The notes: generated by a model from the sequence alone, not told the origin. DNA of 64,000 nt from an uncultured Clostridia bacterium (GCA_947626605.1 CANQSV010000001.1:107018-171017); one strand, 5' to 3'. Positions 51,766 through 62,672 are shown, counted from the first letter of the stretch. Numbers and translations: made by a program.

Positions 51766-52236
51766 TTATTTACAAAATCTGTGTTTTCCAATTCTAACAG
51801 TTAAAGGTCTTGACCATATCCATGAATTTGTTGCAGTATCTGGGTTAAAATAATAAATTGCTCCATTTGTTGGATCCCAACCATTCATCGCGTCTTCTGC
51901 AGCTTTATAAACAGTTGAATCCTCTGAAATAGGAACATTTATCTGTCCATCTGAAACAGCAGTAAAAGCTCCAGATTCATATATAACTCCTGCAATAGTG
52001 TTTGGAAAGTTTGGATGCTTTACTCTATTTAATATAACGGCTCCAACAGCTACTTGTCCTTCGTAACTTTCCCCTCTTGCTTCTCCATTTATTGCTCTTG
52101 CAAGTAGTTGGGTATCTGGTGTTCTTCCCTTGTCTGCCGCATATATTCTATTTTTATAAGCAATAATCAAAATCAAAAAAAGAATTATTACGGAAATAAA
52201 CAAAAATTTAATTACTTTTCTCACATTATTACGCAT
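51766..52236 (-). CDS. sleB: Spore cortex-lytic enzyme SleB
   Basis: 156 aa. N-terminal hydrophobic segment (signal or anchor, about 8-28), then the SleB/cell-wall-hydrolase domain: LARAINGEARGESYEGQVAVGAVILNRV with the catalytic glutamate in GEAR, and NGAIYYFNP. It digests spore cortex at muramic-delta-lactam sites during germination. Bacillus SleB has about 300 aa because of an N-terminal peptidoglycan-binding domain; that domain is absent here, as in many clostridial forms. AGGAG lies 6 bases before the ATG. It forms an operon with ypeB. Confidence 0.95.
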   Translation of the reverse strand: MRNNVRKVIKFLFISVIILFLILIIAYKNRIYAADKGRTPDTQLLARAINGEARGESYEGQVAVGAVILNRVKHPNFPNTIAGVIYESGAFTAVSDGQINVPISEDSTVYKAAEDAMNGWDPTNGAIYYFNPDTATNSWIWSRPLTVRIGKHRFCK

Positions 52237-52425
52237 ATCTTACTCCTAATCTTTAGAACAATTTTCTTTTATATAAATATATATTTTTATTTTTACCTAA
52301 AAAAGAAAAAATATTCCTTTAAAAAAATTTAATATAAAATTTTTTACTTTTTTGCTATTTCTTTATAAATGTGATAAAATTACTTCACAGTATATTTTGT
52401 TAATGTAAATAAACTGGAGGTTCAT

Positions 52426-53553
52426 ATGAAAAAAATACTTATTTTTTATGGCTCTTACGGTGGTGGACATCTATCAGCTGCAAATTCCATAAAAGAAGGT
52501 TTAAACGAGATAAACCCTAATATTGAAATAAAAACTGTTGATTGCATCCAATATGTAAATAAAGCTATAAATAAACTTTCTACAACAGCATACAATGAAA
52601 TGGCAAAAAAAGCTCCTTGGGCATGGGGAAAAATTTACTCTGGTTCCAAAAGAGGACCTTTAGCTCATTTCACAACAAATTCAAATAAAATAATGGCATT
52701 AAAGTTAAATAGATTAATAAGAACAGAAAATCCTGATTTAATAATTTCAACTCACCCATTTGCAACTCAAATGTGTGCATTTCTAAAAAAAAGACATGCT
52801 ATTGATATTAAACTTGCAACTATTCTTACAGACTATGCTCCACATGACCAATGGCTTGTTTTTTCTGATTATTGTGAATATTTTTTTGTTGCACATGATG
52901 ATATGAAAAATGCATTAATAAAAAAGGGAATTGATTCTAATAAAATATATGCTACAGGAATCCCTCTTTCCAATAGATTTTTAATGCATTATAATAAAGA
53001 AGAAATTTTAAATAGTTTGGGATTAAAAAAAGATAAAACTACAATATTATTTTTTGCAGGAGGAAAATTTGGTTTAGGTAAGAGCAATACCTATGAAATT
53101 CTAAGAACTCTTGCCGAAAAATTTTCAGATATTCAAGTTATTGCAATATCTGGAAAAAATGAAAAAATGAAAAAAGAATTTGATACCATAGTTTCAGAAA
53201 CATATTCACAAGACAATATCAAAGTTTTAGAATACACCAATATGATTCCTCAACTTATGACCATTTCCAATTTAGTTATAACAAAACCAGGTGGACTTAC
53301 AGTTACAGAAAGCCTAGCATCTGGTTTGCCAATTATTATTATTAATCCTATCCCTGGTCAAGAAGAGGAAAATGCAGAATACCTAGAAGAGCATCAGGTT
53401 GGTATTTGGCTAAAAAAAGAAGATAACTTACAAGAGTTCCTATCAAACTTATTTAGTTCTAAAATAACAATAAGAAATATGAAAATCCGTGCCAGATTAT
53501 TTGCAAAAAAGAACTCAACTAAAGATATTTGTAAAATTTTATTAAATAATTGA
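52426..53553 (+). CDS. MGDG synthase-type diacylglycerol glycosyltransferase (UgtP/GT28-like)
   Basis: 375 aa, GT-B fold. The N-terminal ILIFYGSYGGGHLSAANSI is the MGDG-synthase motif that binds the lipid acceptor, and the C-terminal domain has FFAGGKFGLGK and TKPGGLTVTESLASGLP, the sugar-nucleotide site. Family members make glycosyl-diacylglycerols, for membrane glycolipids or lipoteichoic acid anchors, at the inner face of the membrane. The acceptor sugar cannot be read from the sequence. Strong ribosome site; the preceding gene runs in the opposite direction, so it has its own promoter. Confidence 0.88.
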   Translation: MKKILIFYGSYGGGHLSAANSIKEGLNEINPNIEIKTVDCIQYVNKAINKLSTTAYNEMAKKAPWAWGKIYSGSKRGPLAHFTTNSNKIMALKLNRLIRTENPDLIISTHPFATQMCAFLKKRHAIDIKLATILTDYAPHDQWLVFSDYCEYFFVAHDDMKNALIKKGIDSNKIYATGIPLSNRFLMHYNKEEILNSLGLKKDKTTILFFAGGKFGLGKSNTYEILRTLAEKFSDIQVIAISGKNEKMKKEFDTIVSETYSQDNIKVLEYTNMIPQLMTISNLVITKPGGLTVTESLASGLPIIIINPIPGQEEENAEYLEEHQVGIWLKKEDNLQEFLSNLFSSKITIRNMKIRARLFAKKNSTKDICKILLNN

Positions 53554-53617
53554 TTGACTTTTTCAATTTAATATATATAATACGTAGTGTGAGATTTAAA
53601 CCTCTCACTATGTTTTT
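53554..53617 (+). promoter_or_regulatory. Promoter and terminator-like hairpin ahead of purA
   Basis: TTGACT (53554-53559), 16 bases, TATAAT (53576-53581) forms a promoter beginning right at the preceding stop. TAGTGTGAG / CTCTCACTA (53585-53610, one mismatch) followed by TGTTTTT is a terminator-like hairpin lying at or just after the transcription start. It more likely ends the glycosyltransferase transcript; attenuation of purA is possible. It does not match the purine riboswitch consensus. Confidence 0.6.
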
Positions 53618-53629
53618 GTCTAATAATAA

Positions 53630-54952
<1,323 letters not shown>

Positions 54953-54966
54953 AACAGAAATTTTCT

Positions 54967-55003
54967 AAAATATACATTATTTAAATAATAATGTATATTT
55001 TTT
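54967..55003 (+). terminator. Terminator after purA
   Basis: AAAATATACATTATT / AATAATGTATATTTTTT, 14-bp stem with a terminal T-run, 15 bases after the stop. Confidence 0.85.
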
Positions 55004-55116
55004 ATTATTTGGAATATACTATTAAAAAATGAAGTTTTATTTCTTACAATTAATAATGTCTCTCAGTAAAAAAGTTTATAAATTGCAATATTCTCCCTAT
55101 TTTGCATTAAAAAGTG

Positions 55117-55145
55117 TTGACATTTTAGTTTGTTAGTAATATAAT
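55117..55145 (+). promoter_or_regulatory. Promoter of the initiator tRNA gene
   Basis: TTGACA (55117-55122), 17 bases, TATAAT (55140-55145), a perfect consensus; start of transcription is expected at about 55152, just before the tRNA. Confidence 0.9.
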
Positions 55146-55158
55146 TAGTTTTGTACAT

Positions 55159-55234
55159 CGCGGGGTGGAGCAGTTGGCAGCTCGTCGGGCTCATAACCCG
55201 AAGGTCGGTAGTTCGAGTCTACCCCCCGCAACCA
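55159..55234 (+). tRNA. Initiator tRNA-fMet (CAT anticodon)
   Basis: 76 nt with encoded CCA. The acceptor stem is CGCGGGG/CCCCGC with unpaired C1-A72, the bacterial initiator mark. The anticodon stem-loop GGGCTCATAACCC has three G-C pairs, again initiator-type, with CAT anticodon. D-arm GAGC..GCTC and T-arm GGTAG-TTCGAGT-CTACC are complete. It stands alone between purA and mnmA. Confidence 0.97.
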
Positions 55235-55340
55235 AATTAGAATAGCCTTTTGTATTAAAAAGTTAAATTTGACATATTATACAATATTGGCTATATTATT
55301 ACAGTAGTTACTTAGTAGGTCGAGTAATTTATGTAACAAA

Positions 55341-55375
55341 AAAGACTAGGAATCCCGAACAATTTCCTAGTCTTT
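55341..55375 (+). terminator. Terminator between the tRNA and mnmA
   Basis: AAAGACTAGGAA / TTCCTAGTCTTT, 12-bp perfect stem, followed by TTG. It likely ends the tRNA transcript. Nothing else is seen in 55235-55340. Confidence 0.85.
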
Positions 55376-55439
55376 TTGTGAATTAATGTAAAAATTATGT
55401 TAAAATTTCTACAAAAACAAAAAAATTTGAGGTGAAATC

Positions 55440-56495
55440 ATGGAATCAAAAAAAAGAGTATTATTAGGAATGAGTGGTGGCGTAGATAGTTCTGTTTCTG
55501 CAATTCTTTTAAAAGAACAAGGTTATGATGTTATTGGTATAACAATGAAACTTTTTGAAGGAGAACTTGAAGGTAGTTGCTGTAATGTTGATTCAACTAT
55601 GGATGCAAAACGCGTTTGTGATTATCTACAAATACCTCATTATACATTAAATTTTCAAGAAGCCTTTAATAAATATGTAATAAATGATTTTATCTGTGAA
55701 TATAAAAATTGTAGAACACCAAATCCATGTATAGAATGCAATAAATATCTAAAATTTGGTGCTATGTATCAAAAAGCAAAGGAATTAGACTGCGAATATA
55801 TTGCAACAGGTCATTATGCAAAAATAGAATTTAGTGAAAAATATAATCAAAATGTATTAAAAAAATCTGATGCAATTGGAAAAGATCAAAGTTATGTATT
55901 ATATAGTGTTTCTAAAAACTTATTAGATCACATTCTTTTCCCTCTTGGTAATTTCAAGACAAAAAATGAAATACGTGAAATTGCAAAACAACACAATCTA
56001 TTAATAGCAAATAAACCTGACAGTGAAGATATTTGTTTTATACCAGAAGGCAATTATAAAAATTTCTTAGAAAAAAATTCTGACATAGAAAAAAAAGTTG
56101 GGAATATTGTAACATCATCTGGAGAAATACTAGGAACTCATCAAGGTTTATATATGTACACAATTGGTCAAAGGAAAGGGCTAGGTATATCTCACTCTTC
56201 CCCATTATTTGTATTAGGATTTAACAAAGAAAAAAACGAATTGATAGTTGGTGAAGAATCTGAATTATTTAGAAAAGATTTTTATGTAAAAGATTTTAAT
56301 CTACTTGTTAATGATTTTCCTGAGCAAGTAGACGTAAAAATAAGATATTCTGCTAAAGTATCTAAAGCTAAATTATTATTAGAAAATTCAAAAATACATG
56401 TTATATTAGATGAACCTCAAAAATCTATAACCCCTGGTCAATCAGCTGTATTTTATGATAATGATATAGTAATTGGAGGAGGTAAAATAGATTAA
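55440..56495 (+). CDS. mnmA: tRNA-specific 2-thiouridylase MnmA
   Basis: 351 aa. It thiolates U34 of the Lys, Glu and Gln tRNAs using sulfur from a cysteine desulfurase. PP-loop MSGGVDSSVSA at the start; catalytic cysteines in TPNPCIECNKYLKFG and SEDICFIPEG; GKDQSYVLY in between. The C-terminal domains are full length. GAGGTGA lies before the ATG. Sulfur may come from SufS in this genome; this is inference. Confidence 0.97.
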   Translation: MESKKRVLLGMSGGVDSSVSAILLKEQGYDVIGITMKLFEGELEGSCCNVDSTMDAKRVCDYLQIPHYTLNFQEAFNKYVINDFICEYKNCRTPNPCIECNKYLKFGAMYQKAKELDCEYIATGHYAKIEFSEKYNQNVLKKSDAIGKDQSYVLYSVSKNLLDHILFPLGNFKTKNEIREIAKQHNLLIANKPDSEDICFIPEGNYKNFLEKNSDIEKKVGNIVTSSGEILGTHQGLYMYTIGQRKGLGISHSSPLFVLGFNKEKNELIVGEESELFRKDFYVKDFNLLVNDFPEQVDVKIRYSAKVSKAKLLLENSKIHVILDEPQKSITPGQSAVFYDNDIVIGGGKID

Positions 56496-56576
56496 AATAC
56501 TTATAAAATTTATTGCTTTTTACATATTTTTAATATAAAATATTTTTGAAATTTATTATGTACAAATGGTGAAAAA

Positions 56577-58397
56577 ATGAAAAAAACAAATTCGAAAAAA
56601 TCAAAAAAAAATAAAATAATTTCTGAAAGAACAATTATTTTTAAACGTGTTTTTGTTCTGTTAATTTTTGCAATTCTTATAGTAGTTGCTCTTATTTTCA
56701 GACTGGCATGGCTTCAATTTGTAGATGGTCCTAAATTAAAAGAAGCAGCATATAATCAGCAAACAATTAATAAATTAATAACTCCAAAAAGAGGAAATAT
56801 TTACGATGCTAATGGTAAAACATTGGCACTTAGTGCTTCTGTTGATACTATTTCTATAAATCCATCTCAAATAGAAGAAGAAGATAAAGAAAAAGTCGCT
56901 AAAGGACTTTCTGAAATTTTTAAATTAGATTATAGTGAAACTCTGGAAAAAGTTAATTCTTCCTTATCTGTTGTAACTATTGCAAAAAAAGTTGAAAAAG
57001 ATAAAGTAACAGAACTAACATCATGGATGGAAGAAAATAAAATATCAACAGGTATAAACATAGATAAAGATACTAAAAGATATTATCCTTATTCCAATTT
57101 AGCATCAAATTTAATTGGCTTTACAGGAACTGATAATAATGGATTAGATGGAATAGAATTGAAATGGGATTCTGTTCTAGCTGGTACCGCCGGTAAAATA
57201 GTAACAACTGGAGATGTTCATAATAACGAAATATCATCTGATAATTCTCAATACATCGACGTTGAAAATGGTAGCAATCTTTATCTAACAATAGATGTAA
57301 ATGTACAATTAATTGTAGAAAAATATTTAAAAGAATATGCTGATAAGAACAGTTGTGAAGGAGCTTCTGCTATTATCATGGAACCTTCAACTGGTGAAAT
57401 TTTAGCAATGGCTTCTTATCCATCATACAATTTAAATAAACCTTTCGAGCCAAATGAAAAAATGAAAAAAGGTTGGGATAAATTATCTGATGCAGAACAA
57501 ACCTCTGAACTTCAAAAAATGTGGAGAAATAGAGTTGTATCTAATACATATGAACCTGGTTCTACTTTTAAAGTACTAATGTCAGCAATTGCTTTAGAAG
57601 AAAATATTACAGAAACAGATGTAAAAGGAGATTTTCATTGTTCTGGAGCCCAAAACGTATCTGGAACATCAATTCATTGTTGGAAATATCCTTCTTCTCA
57701 CGGTTCTCAAACTTTGAGAAATGCACTTGCTAACTCTTGTAATCCTGCTTTTATGCAATTAGGAAAACGAATTGGAATATCAACTTTATATAAATACTTT
57801 GAAGCTTTCGGACTATTTGATGAAACTGGAATACAAACATCTGGCGAGACTGTTGGTATTTTCCATGATTTAAATAATGTAGGTCCTACAGAACTTGCTA
57901 CTATGTCTTTTGGTCAAAGATTTACAATTACTCCTTTACAGCTTATAACCGCAGCATGCTCTATTGCGAATAAGGGTATCTTAGTTCAACCTAAAATAGT
58001 AAAACAAATAGAAAATGCTGATACTGGTGCAATAGAAACTGTAGATACTGTAGATGTTCGTCAAGTTGTCTCATCAGAAACTGCTGAACAAGTTCTTTCA
58101 TTAATGGGTTCTGTTGTATCTGATGGTACTGGAAAAACTGGTGCTGTTAAAGGATATACAATTGGTGGAAAAACTGGTACATCTGAGCCACCACCAGGTG
58201 AAAAAGGAAATACTGTTTCTTTTTTAGCCACAGCTCCTGCAACTGATCCAGATATAGTAGCCTTAGTAGTCTTTTATAAAACTGGAGGAAACAATTTAGA
58301 AGGAAGTAATGTTGCTGGACCTGCAATGTCCAAAATATTATCCGAAGTATTGCCTTATTTAGGTATAACTTCAAACAATATAGATTCTGCTAAATAA
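56577..58397 (+). CDS. Class B penicillin-binding protein (FtsI/SpoVD type)
   Basis: 606 aa. N-terminal membrane helix (about 24-44), PBP dimerisation domain (about 60-225, beginning RGNIYDANGK), and the transpeptidase domain with active-site triads STFK, SCN and KTGT (in order: PGSTFKVL, ANSCNPAF, GKTGTSEPPPG). No PASTA domains. It crosslinks peptidoglycan at the septum or spore cortex; a short C-terminus favours SpoVD or FtsI and cannot separate them. It follows mnmA in the same direction, with a GGTGAAAAA-type ribosome site. Confidence 0.93.
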   Translation: MKKTNSKKSKKNKIISERTIIFKRVFVLLIFAILIVVALIFRLAWLQFVDGPKLKEAAYNQQTINKLITPKRGNIYDANGKTLALSASVDTISINPSQIEEEDKEKVAKGLSEIFKLDYSETLEKVNSSLSVVTIAKKVEKDKVTELTSWMEENKISTGINIDKDTKRYYPYSNLASNLIGFTGTDNNGLDGIELKWDSVLAGTAGKIVTTGDVHNNEISSDNSQYIDVENGSNLYLTIDVNVQLIVEKYLKEYADKNSCEGASAIIMEPSTGEILAMASYPSYNLNKPFEPNEKMKKGWDKLSDAEQTSELQKMWRNRVVSNTYEPGSTFKVLMSAIALEENITETDVKGDFHCSGAQNVSGTSIHCWKYPSSHGSQTLRNALANSCNPAFMQLGKRIGISTLYKYFEAFGLFDETGIQTSGETVGIFHDLNNVGPTELATMSFGQRFTITPLQLITAACSIANKGILVQPKIVKQIENADTGAIETVDTVDVRQVVSSETAEQVLSLMGSVVSDGTGKTGAVKGYTIGGKTGTSEPPPGEKGNTVSFLATAPATDPDIVALVVFYKTGGNNLEGSNVAGPAMSKILSEVLPYLGITSNNIDSAK

Positions 58398-58502
58398 ATA
58401 AAAAAAAAAGCAAAACTAAGATTTTTCTACGCATATTCGTACGCATTAAAATGCTACGACTAAGAAACCTAACAAATGCAAATTTTAAGGAGGTAAAATT
58501 TT

Positions 58503-59000
58503 ATGCTACAAGGATCTGCACTTGGATATTTAGTAACATTTATTGTTAGTATGTTACCTATTATAGAACTAAGAGGAGCAATTCCTATTGGAGTTTTTAC
58601 ATTCCATATTACATATTTAGAAGCATTTATAATAGCAATTATTGGAAATTGTATACCTATATATTTTATAGTAAAATTTATTGGGCCATTATTCAAATTT
58701 TTTGGAAAATTTAAACCATTTAAAATAATAATAGATTGGGCTACCGAAAAAGCAACCAATAAAATTAAAGAAGATACAAGATTACAAAATTACACATCAT
58801 TTGCTTTATTCTTATTCGTAGCTATTCCTATTCCAGGAACAGGAGCATGGGTTGGTTCATTAATTGCAAACTTTTTAGAGCTTCCTCTAAAAAAAGCATT
58901 TCCCCCTCTTGCTCTAGGTGTTGTTACTGCTGGCATCATTATATTAACACTTACAGCTGGTGCAAATGGCGGTATAAACTATTTATTACAAAAAATGTAA
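58503..59000 (+). CDS. Small multidrug-export family membrane protein (COG2426)
   Basis: 165 aa with four hydrophobic segments. The typical region VSMLPIIELRGAIPIGV and the FVAIPIPGTGAWVGSLIANF segment are the two halves of the family's repeat (LRGAIP / PIPGTGAW). The family is labelled Sm_multidrug_ex, but the transported substrate is not well established. AAGGAGG site before the ATG. The preceding 105-base gap shows no feature beyond an imperfect short repeat. Confidence 0.85.
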   Translation: MLQGSALGYLVTFIVSMLPIIELRGAIPIGVFTFHITYLEAFIIAIIGNCIPIYFIVKFIGPLFKFFGKFKPFKIIIDWATEKATNKIKEDTRLQNYTSFALFLFVAIPIPGTGAWVGSLIANFLELPLKKAFPPLALGVVTAGIIILTLTAGANGGINYLLQKM

Positions 59001-59011
59001 AATGATGACAC

Positions 59012-59052
59012 AAAAAACAGGTTTCAAAAATATTACTTTGAAACCTGTTTTT
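59012..59052. terminator. Bidirectional terminator
   Basis: AAAAACAGGTTTCAAA / TTTGAAACCTGTTTTT, with A-run and T-run, between convergent genes; the minus-strand AI-2E gene ends at 59054. Confidence 0.9.
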
Positions 59053-59053
59053 G

Positions 59054-60283
59054 TTATATTTCTTCTTCTTTTATAACCTTATCTTCACTTATTACTTCTT
59101 TTCTTATTCTAGTTCTTCGTTTTGGCTTGTTTGTTTCCTTTATTTTCTCTTCTTCATACATTTTATTCTTGTAATCAATATAATCTACTAATATTATTTT
59201 TATAACTGCTACTACTGGTACTCCTAGGAACATTCCTAAAACTCCAAAATATGCACCACCTAAAGTTACTGCAAATATAACTAATATTGGGCTAACCTTA
59301 AGTGAAGAACCTATAATTCTAGGATTTATAATATTAGCATCTATTTGTTGCAATGCAATTACAACTATTGCTAGCCAAACAGCTTGTAAAATTCCACCTG
59401 TAAATATTGTAACTAATATTGCTACACCAACTGCAAATATAGCTCCAAAATAAGGTATTAAATTGAATAAACCAATTGTAAATCCTAATAATCCTGCATA
59501 TTCAACTTTTAATAAAGCCATAGCTATAGATGTTATAATACCAACAACTACAGCATCTACAATTTGTCCTCCTAAGAACTTAAAAAATACATCCCCTGCT
59601 GTATTAAAGTATTTGCAAATCAAATTATATTTTTCATCTTCTTTTGCTAATGCTCTTAAAACTTTCTTTCCAAATTGAAGAATTGAGTCTCTTTCTAATA
59701 ATATATATATTGAAACTATTATTGCCACAAAGAAATCAAAAATTCCACTTGCGATACTTATAACACCTTTTACATATTCTTTAATACTATCAATACTTAA
59801 ATATTCTTTTAAATCTATACTGCTTAATTTCTTTATTTCATTTTCTAAATCTTCCCTACTAAAAAATTCATTTTCTGGTATTGATCTAATTTGATTTATA
59901 GCTTCATCATAATATCCTGGCCAATCATTTACTAATTTAGTTATACTTTCGGAAATTGCTGGAATAATAAATTTAATTGCCATAATAATTATTAGTATTG
60001 CCAAAATATACGTAGTGAGAACACTCAAACCTCTCGCAATTTTATTTAGGAATTTGTTGTTCGGTTTTTTATATAAATTCTCAATTTTTTTTGCAGGCAT
60101 ATACAACAATCCTGCTATTAATATTCCCATCGAAAATGGCATTAAAATTCCTAATAAATTGGAAAACCACTGAGTAACATCTGTAAAATTATCTAATGTT
60201 TTATATATTGTTATAACAGCTACAGCAAAAACAAACCAGTAAATCCATTTTCCCCAGGGATTAGTTTTTTTAGTACTATTCAT
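59054..60283 (-). CDS. AI-2E family (PerM/YdbI-like) membrane transporter
   Basis: 409 aa with about eight membrane segments in the PerM layout: two N-terminal helices, a cytoplasmic/extracytoplasmic helical domain (about 110-190), then six helices with GLLGFTIGLFNLIPYFGAI, LQQIDANIINPRIIGSSLKVSPILVIFAV and GGAYFGVLGMFLGVPVVAVIKI. The family name comes from E. coli TqsA, which exports autoinducer-2, but most members have unknown or ion-related substrates. The C-terminus is short and basic (KPKRRTRIRKE). Confidence 0.9.
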   Translation of the reverse strand: MNSTKKTNPWGKWIYWFVFAVAVITIYKTLDNFTDVTQWFSNLLGILMPFSMGILIAGLLYMPAKKIENLYKKPNNKFLNKIARGLSVLTTYILAILIIIMAIKFIIPAISESITKLVNDWPGYYDEAINQIRSIPENEFFSREDLENEIKKLSSIDLKEYLSIDSIKEYVKGVISIASGIFDFFVAIIVSIYILLERDSILQFGKKVLRALAKEDEKYNLICKYFNTAGDVFFKFLGGQIVDAVVVGIITSIAMALLKVEYAGLLGFTIGLFNLIPYFGAIFAVGVAILVTIFTGGILQAVWLAIVVIALQQIDANIINPRIIGSSLKVSPILVIFAVTLGGAYFGVLGMFLGVPVVAVIKIILVDYIDYKNKMYEEEKIKETNKPKRRTRIRKEVISEDKVIKEEEI

Positions 60284-60337
60284 AACTATATCATTCCCTT
60301 CCTAAGTACAAATAAAACTTATCCTTTTCATAATATA

Positions 60338-61759
60338 TTAAAATATTTTTTCAAACTTATCCTTTTTTATTTCTTTTGGAACTTCTATAGGATATTTTCC
60401 TGTAAAGCAACCAGAACAAAAATCAGTTATACCATACTCTGCTACAATTTTCTTTACATTTTCTAAATCCAAATATTCTAGAGAATCAGCTCCCATCTCT
60501 TGTCTAATTTCCTCTATTGATTTTTGACATGCTATTAAATTTTCTTTTGAATCTATATCTGTTCCAAAATAACATACATCTATAAAAGGTGGAGCAGCAA
60601 TCCTTAAATGAACTTCTTTTGCACCTGCCTTTTTTAAAGTTTTTATCAATCTTCTTAAAGTATTTCCCCTTACAATAGAATCGTCTACTAAAACTATTTT
60701 CTTTCCTTGTACCGTTGATTTAATTGGGTTTAACTTTAATGCAACTTGTGCTTTTCTCTTTTTTTGAGTTGATTGTATAAAAGTTCTTCCTATATATTTA
60801 CTCTTTACAAAAGCTATATCATATGGAATTTTAGAATATTTTGAGTATCCTAATGCAGCATCTAATCCTGAATCAGGCACTCCTGCAACAATATCAGCAT
60901 CAACAGGAGCTTGTATACTTAAATACTTTCCTGCCTCTTCCCTAAATTTATGAACATTTAATCCATTTATTGTAGAATCAGGTCTTGCAAAATATATATA
61001 TTCAAAAATACACAAAGTTTCCTTGGCACCATTTCTAGCATCTATTGACTTAACTTCATTATTAGTAACTACAACTAATTCTCCCGGTTTTAAATCCCTT
61101 TCATAATCTCCTCCTACAATATCAATTGCACAAGATTCAGATGAGAAAACTATATCTCCATCATTTAATTTTCCCATACATAAAGGTCTAAAGCCATTAG
61201 GGTCTCTAACAGCTATTAATTTCTGAGAAGTCATTACCAACAAAGAATAAGCACCTTTTATATATTTCATAGCATTAATAACTGCCTCTTCTATGCTATG
61301 AGTCTTTAATCTTTCCCTTGCAATTATATAGCATATAACCTCAGTATCACTTGTAGAATTGAAAATTGCACCATTCTTTTGCAATTCTTCTCTTAATTCA
61401 AGTGCATTAGTTAAATTTCCATTATGAACTACTGCTAAATTTCCTTTTGCATGTCTAGTTACCATGGGTTGTGCATTTTCTTTTTTAGGATCTCCAGTAG
61501 TTGAATATCTAACATGTCCTATTGACATTTTACCTGTTGGCATTTGCTCTAATACATGTGGCTTGAATACACTATTAACTAAACCTACATCTTTATGATT
61601 GACTATAATTCCTCCATCATTTATAGCAATTCCACAGCTTTCTTCTCCCCTATGTTGAAGTGCAGATAATCCTACAGCTGTTGGAAATGATAACGCTTCA
61701 TTATTATTTTTAGAATATATTCCAAATATTCCACATTCTTCTTTTAATTTATCAAACAT
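60338..61759 (-). CDS. purF: Amidophosphoribosyltransferase (PurF)
   Basis: 473 aa. It makes phosphoribosylamine from PRPP and glutamine, the first step of purine synthesis. After a short propeptide (MFDKLKEE) the nucleophilic cysteine begins CGIFGIY, as in Fe-S type PurF. The PRPP motif is VLVDDSIVRGNT, and four candidate [4Fe-4S] cysteines are seen (CIFEYIYF, ACQKS, and DFCSGCFTGKYP). A TTG 24 bases upstream is in frame, but the AAAGGAG site is 6 bases before the ATG at 61759. It is divergent from purN. Confidence 0.96.
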   Translation of the reverse strand: MFDKLKEECGIFGIYSKNNNEALSFPTAVGLSALQHRGEESCGIAINDGGIIVNHKDVGLVNSVFKPHVLEQMPTGKMSIGHVRYSTTGDPKKENAQPMVTRHAKGNLAVVHNGNLTNALELREELQKNGAIFNSTSDTEVICYIIARERLKTHSIEEAVINAMKYIKGAYSLLVMTSQKLIAVRDPNGFRPLCMGKLNDGDIVFSSESCAIDIVGGDYERDLKPGELVVVTNNEVKSIDARNGAKETLCIFEYIYFARPDSTINGLNVHKFREEAGKYLSIQAPVDADIVAGVPDSGLDAALGYSKYSKIPYDIAFVKSKYIGRTFIQSTQKKRKAQVALKLNPIKSTVQGKKIVLVDDSIVRGNTLRRLIKTLKKAGAKEVHLRIAAPPFIDVCYFGTDIDSKENLIACQKSIEEIRQEMGADSLEYLDLENVKKIVAEYGITDFCSGCFTGKYPIEVPKEIKKDKFEKIF

Positions 61760-61795
61760 ATCTTTCTCCTTTTTTGAAAGCAACTATCCAATTTA

Positions 61796-61824
61796 ATTAT
61801 ATAATATAATTTCTATTAATTCAA
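61796..61824 (-). promoter_or_regulatory. purF promoter
   Basis: Minus strand TTGAAT (61819-61824), 17 bases, TATAAT (61796-61801). The purN promoter on the plus strand is probably TATAAT at 61916-61921 with a weak -35. I saw no PurR box or purine riboswitch in the 185 bases between the genes. Confidence 0.75.
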
Positions 61825-61943
61825 GCTAAATCCTTTTTTCTAGCGTTATTTTACAAAATCATTCATCAAAAGTTATAAATTCTCATAAACTCTACCATTT
61901 TACAAATTAATTTGTTATAATCTCTTACAAGGAGTGATAACAT

Positions 61944-62522
61944 ATGTATAATTTAGTAGTATTTGCATCAGGAAATGGCACTACATTACAATCAATAATC
62001 GATAGCATAAATTCTGGTATATTACAAGCACAAATCAAACTTGTAGTATCAAATAATGAAGATGCCTATGCATTAGAAAGAGCAAAAAAAGCTAATATAG
62101 AAACTTATATAATTAATTCAAAAACAACAGAAGAAATAGATATAGAATTAGAAAAAATCCTATCAAACTATGAAATAGACCTGATAGTTCTTGCAGGATA
62201 TTTAAAGAAAATAGGAAATAGATTAATTTCCAAGTATACAATAATAAATACACATCCATCACTGTTACCAAAATTTGGTGGTAAGGGAATGTATGGAATG
62301 AAAGTTCACACAGCAGTTATTGAAGCAAAAGAAAAAATAAGTGGAGTTACTTTACACTATGTAAATGAAAATTATGATGATGGAGATATTATAAAGCAAA
62401 CAAAAGTAGATATTCTTCCAAGCGATACCCCAGAAACATTATCTCAAAAAGTACAAAAAGTCGAAAAAATACAATTAATAGATGTGTTGAAAGAATTTGT
62501 AACAAATAAAAAAGCGGATTAA
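61944..62522 (+). CDS. purN: Phosphoribosylglycinamide formyltransferase
   Basis: 192 aa. It formylates GAR with 10-formyl-THF. Motifs: VVFASGNGTTLQSII phosphate loop, LAGYLKKIGNRLI, the catalytic N-x-H in INTHPSLLPKFGGKGMYG, and HYVNENYDDGDII with the conserved Asp. Length normal. It is divergent from purF, so the two purine genes share one control region. Strong GGAG site at 8-9 bases. Confidence 0.95.
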   Translation: MYNLVVFASGNGTTLQSIIDSINSGILQAQIKLVVSNNEDAYALERAKKANIETYIINSKTTEEIDIELEKILSNYEIDLIVLAGYLKKIGNRLISKYTIINTHPSLLPKFGGKGMYGMKVHTAVIEAKEKISGVTLHYVNENYDDGDIIKQTKVDILPSDTPETLSQKVQKVEKIQLIDVLKEFVTNKKAD

Positions 62523-62578
62523 CAAATTCTAAATAGCAAAAAAGTTATTAATAACTTGTAACATTCGCATAACTATCT

Positions 62579-62608
62579 AAAAAAACATAGAATTTTCTAT
62601 GTTTTTTT
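62579..62608 (+). terminator. Terminator after purN
   Basis: AAAACATAGAA / TTCTATGTTTTTT, perfect stem with T-run on the plus strand, also able to act on the converging gene. Confidence 0.85.
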
Positions 62609-62610
62609 AC

Positions 62611-62660
62611 ATCAATTATTCACTATTCATTATTCATTAAATTTATATTAACATCTCTAT
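62611..62660. repeat. AT-rich dispersed repeat joined to a family B arm fragment
   Basis: ATTATTCACTATTCATTATT (62615-62634) and then AACATCTCTA (62650-62659), the outer-arm sequence of the GC-rich family, without its core. It lies between the terminator and the stop of the repeat-protein gene. Confidence 0.55.
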
Positions 62661-62672
62661 TGTTTATTGTTT

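Noticed and set aside
53585-53617. Purine riboswitch ahead of purA
   Set aside because: The conserved purine-riboswitch core and three-way junction are absent; only a terminator-like hairpin is present.
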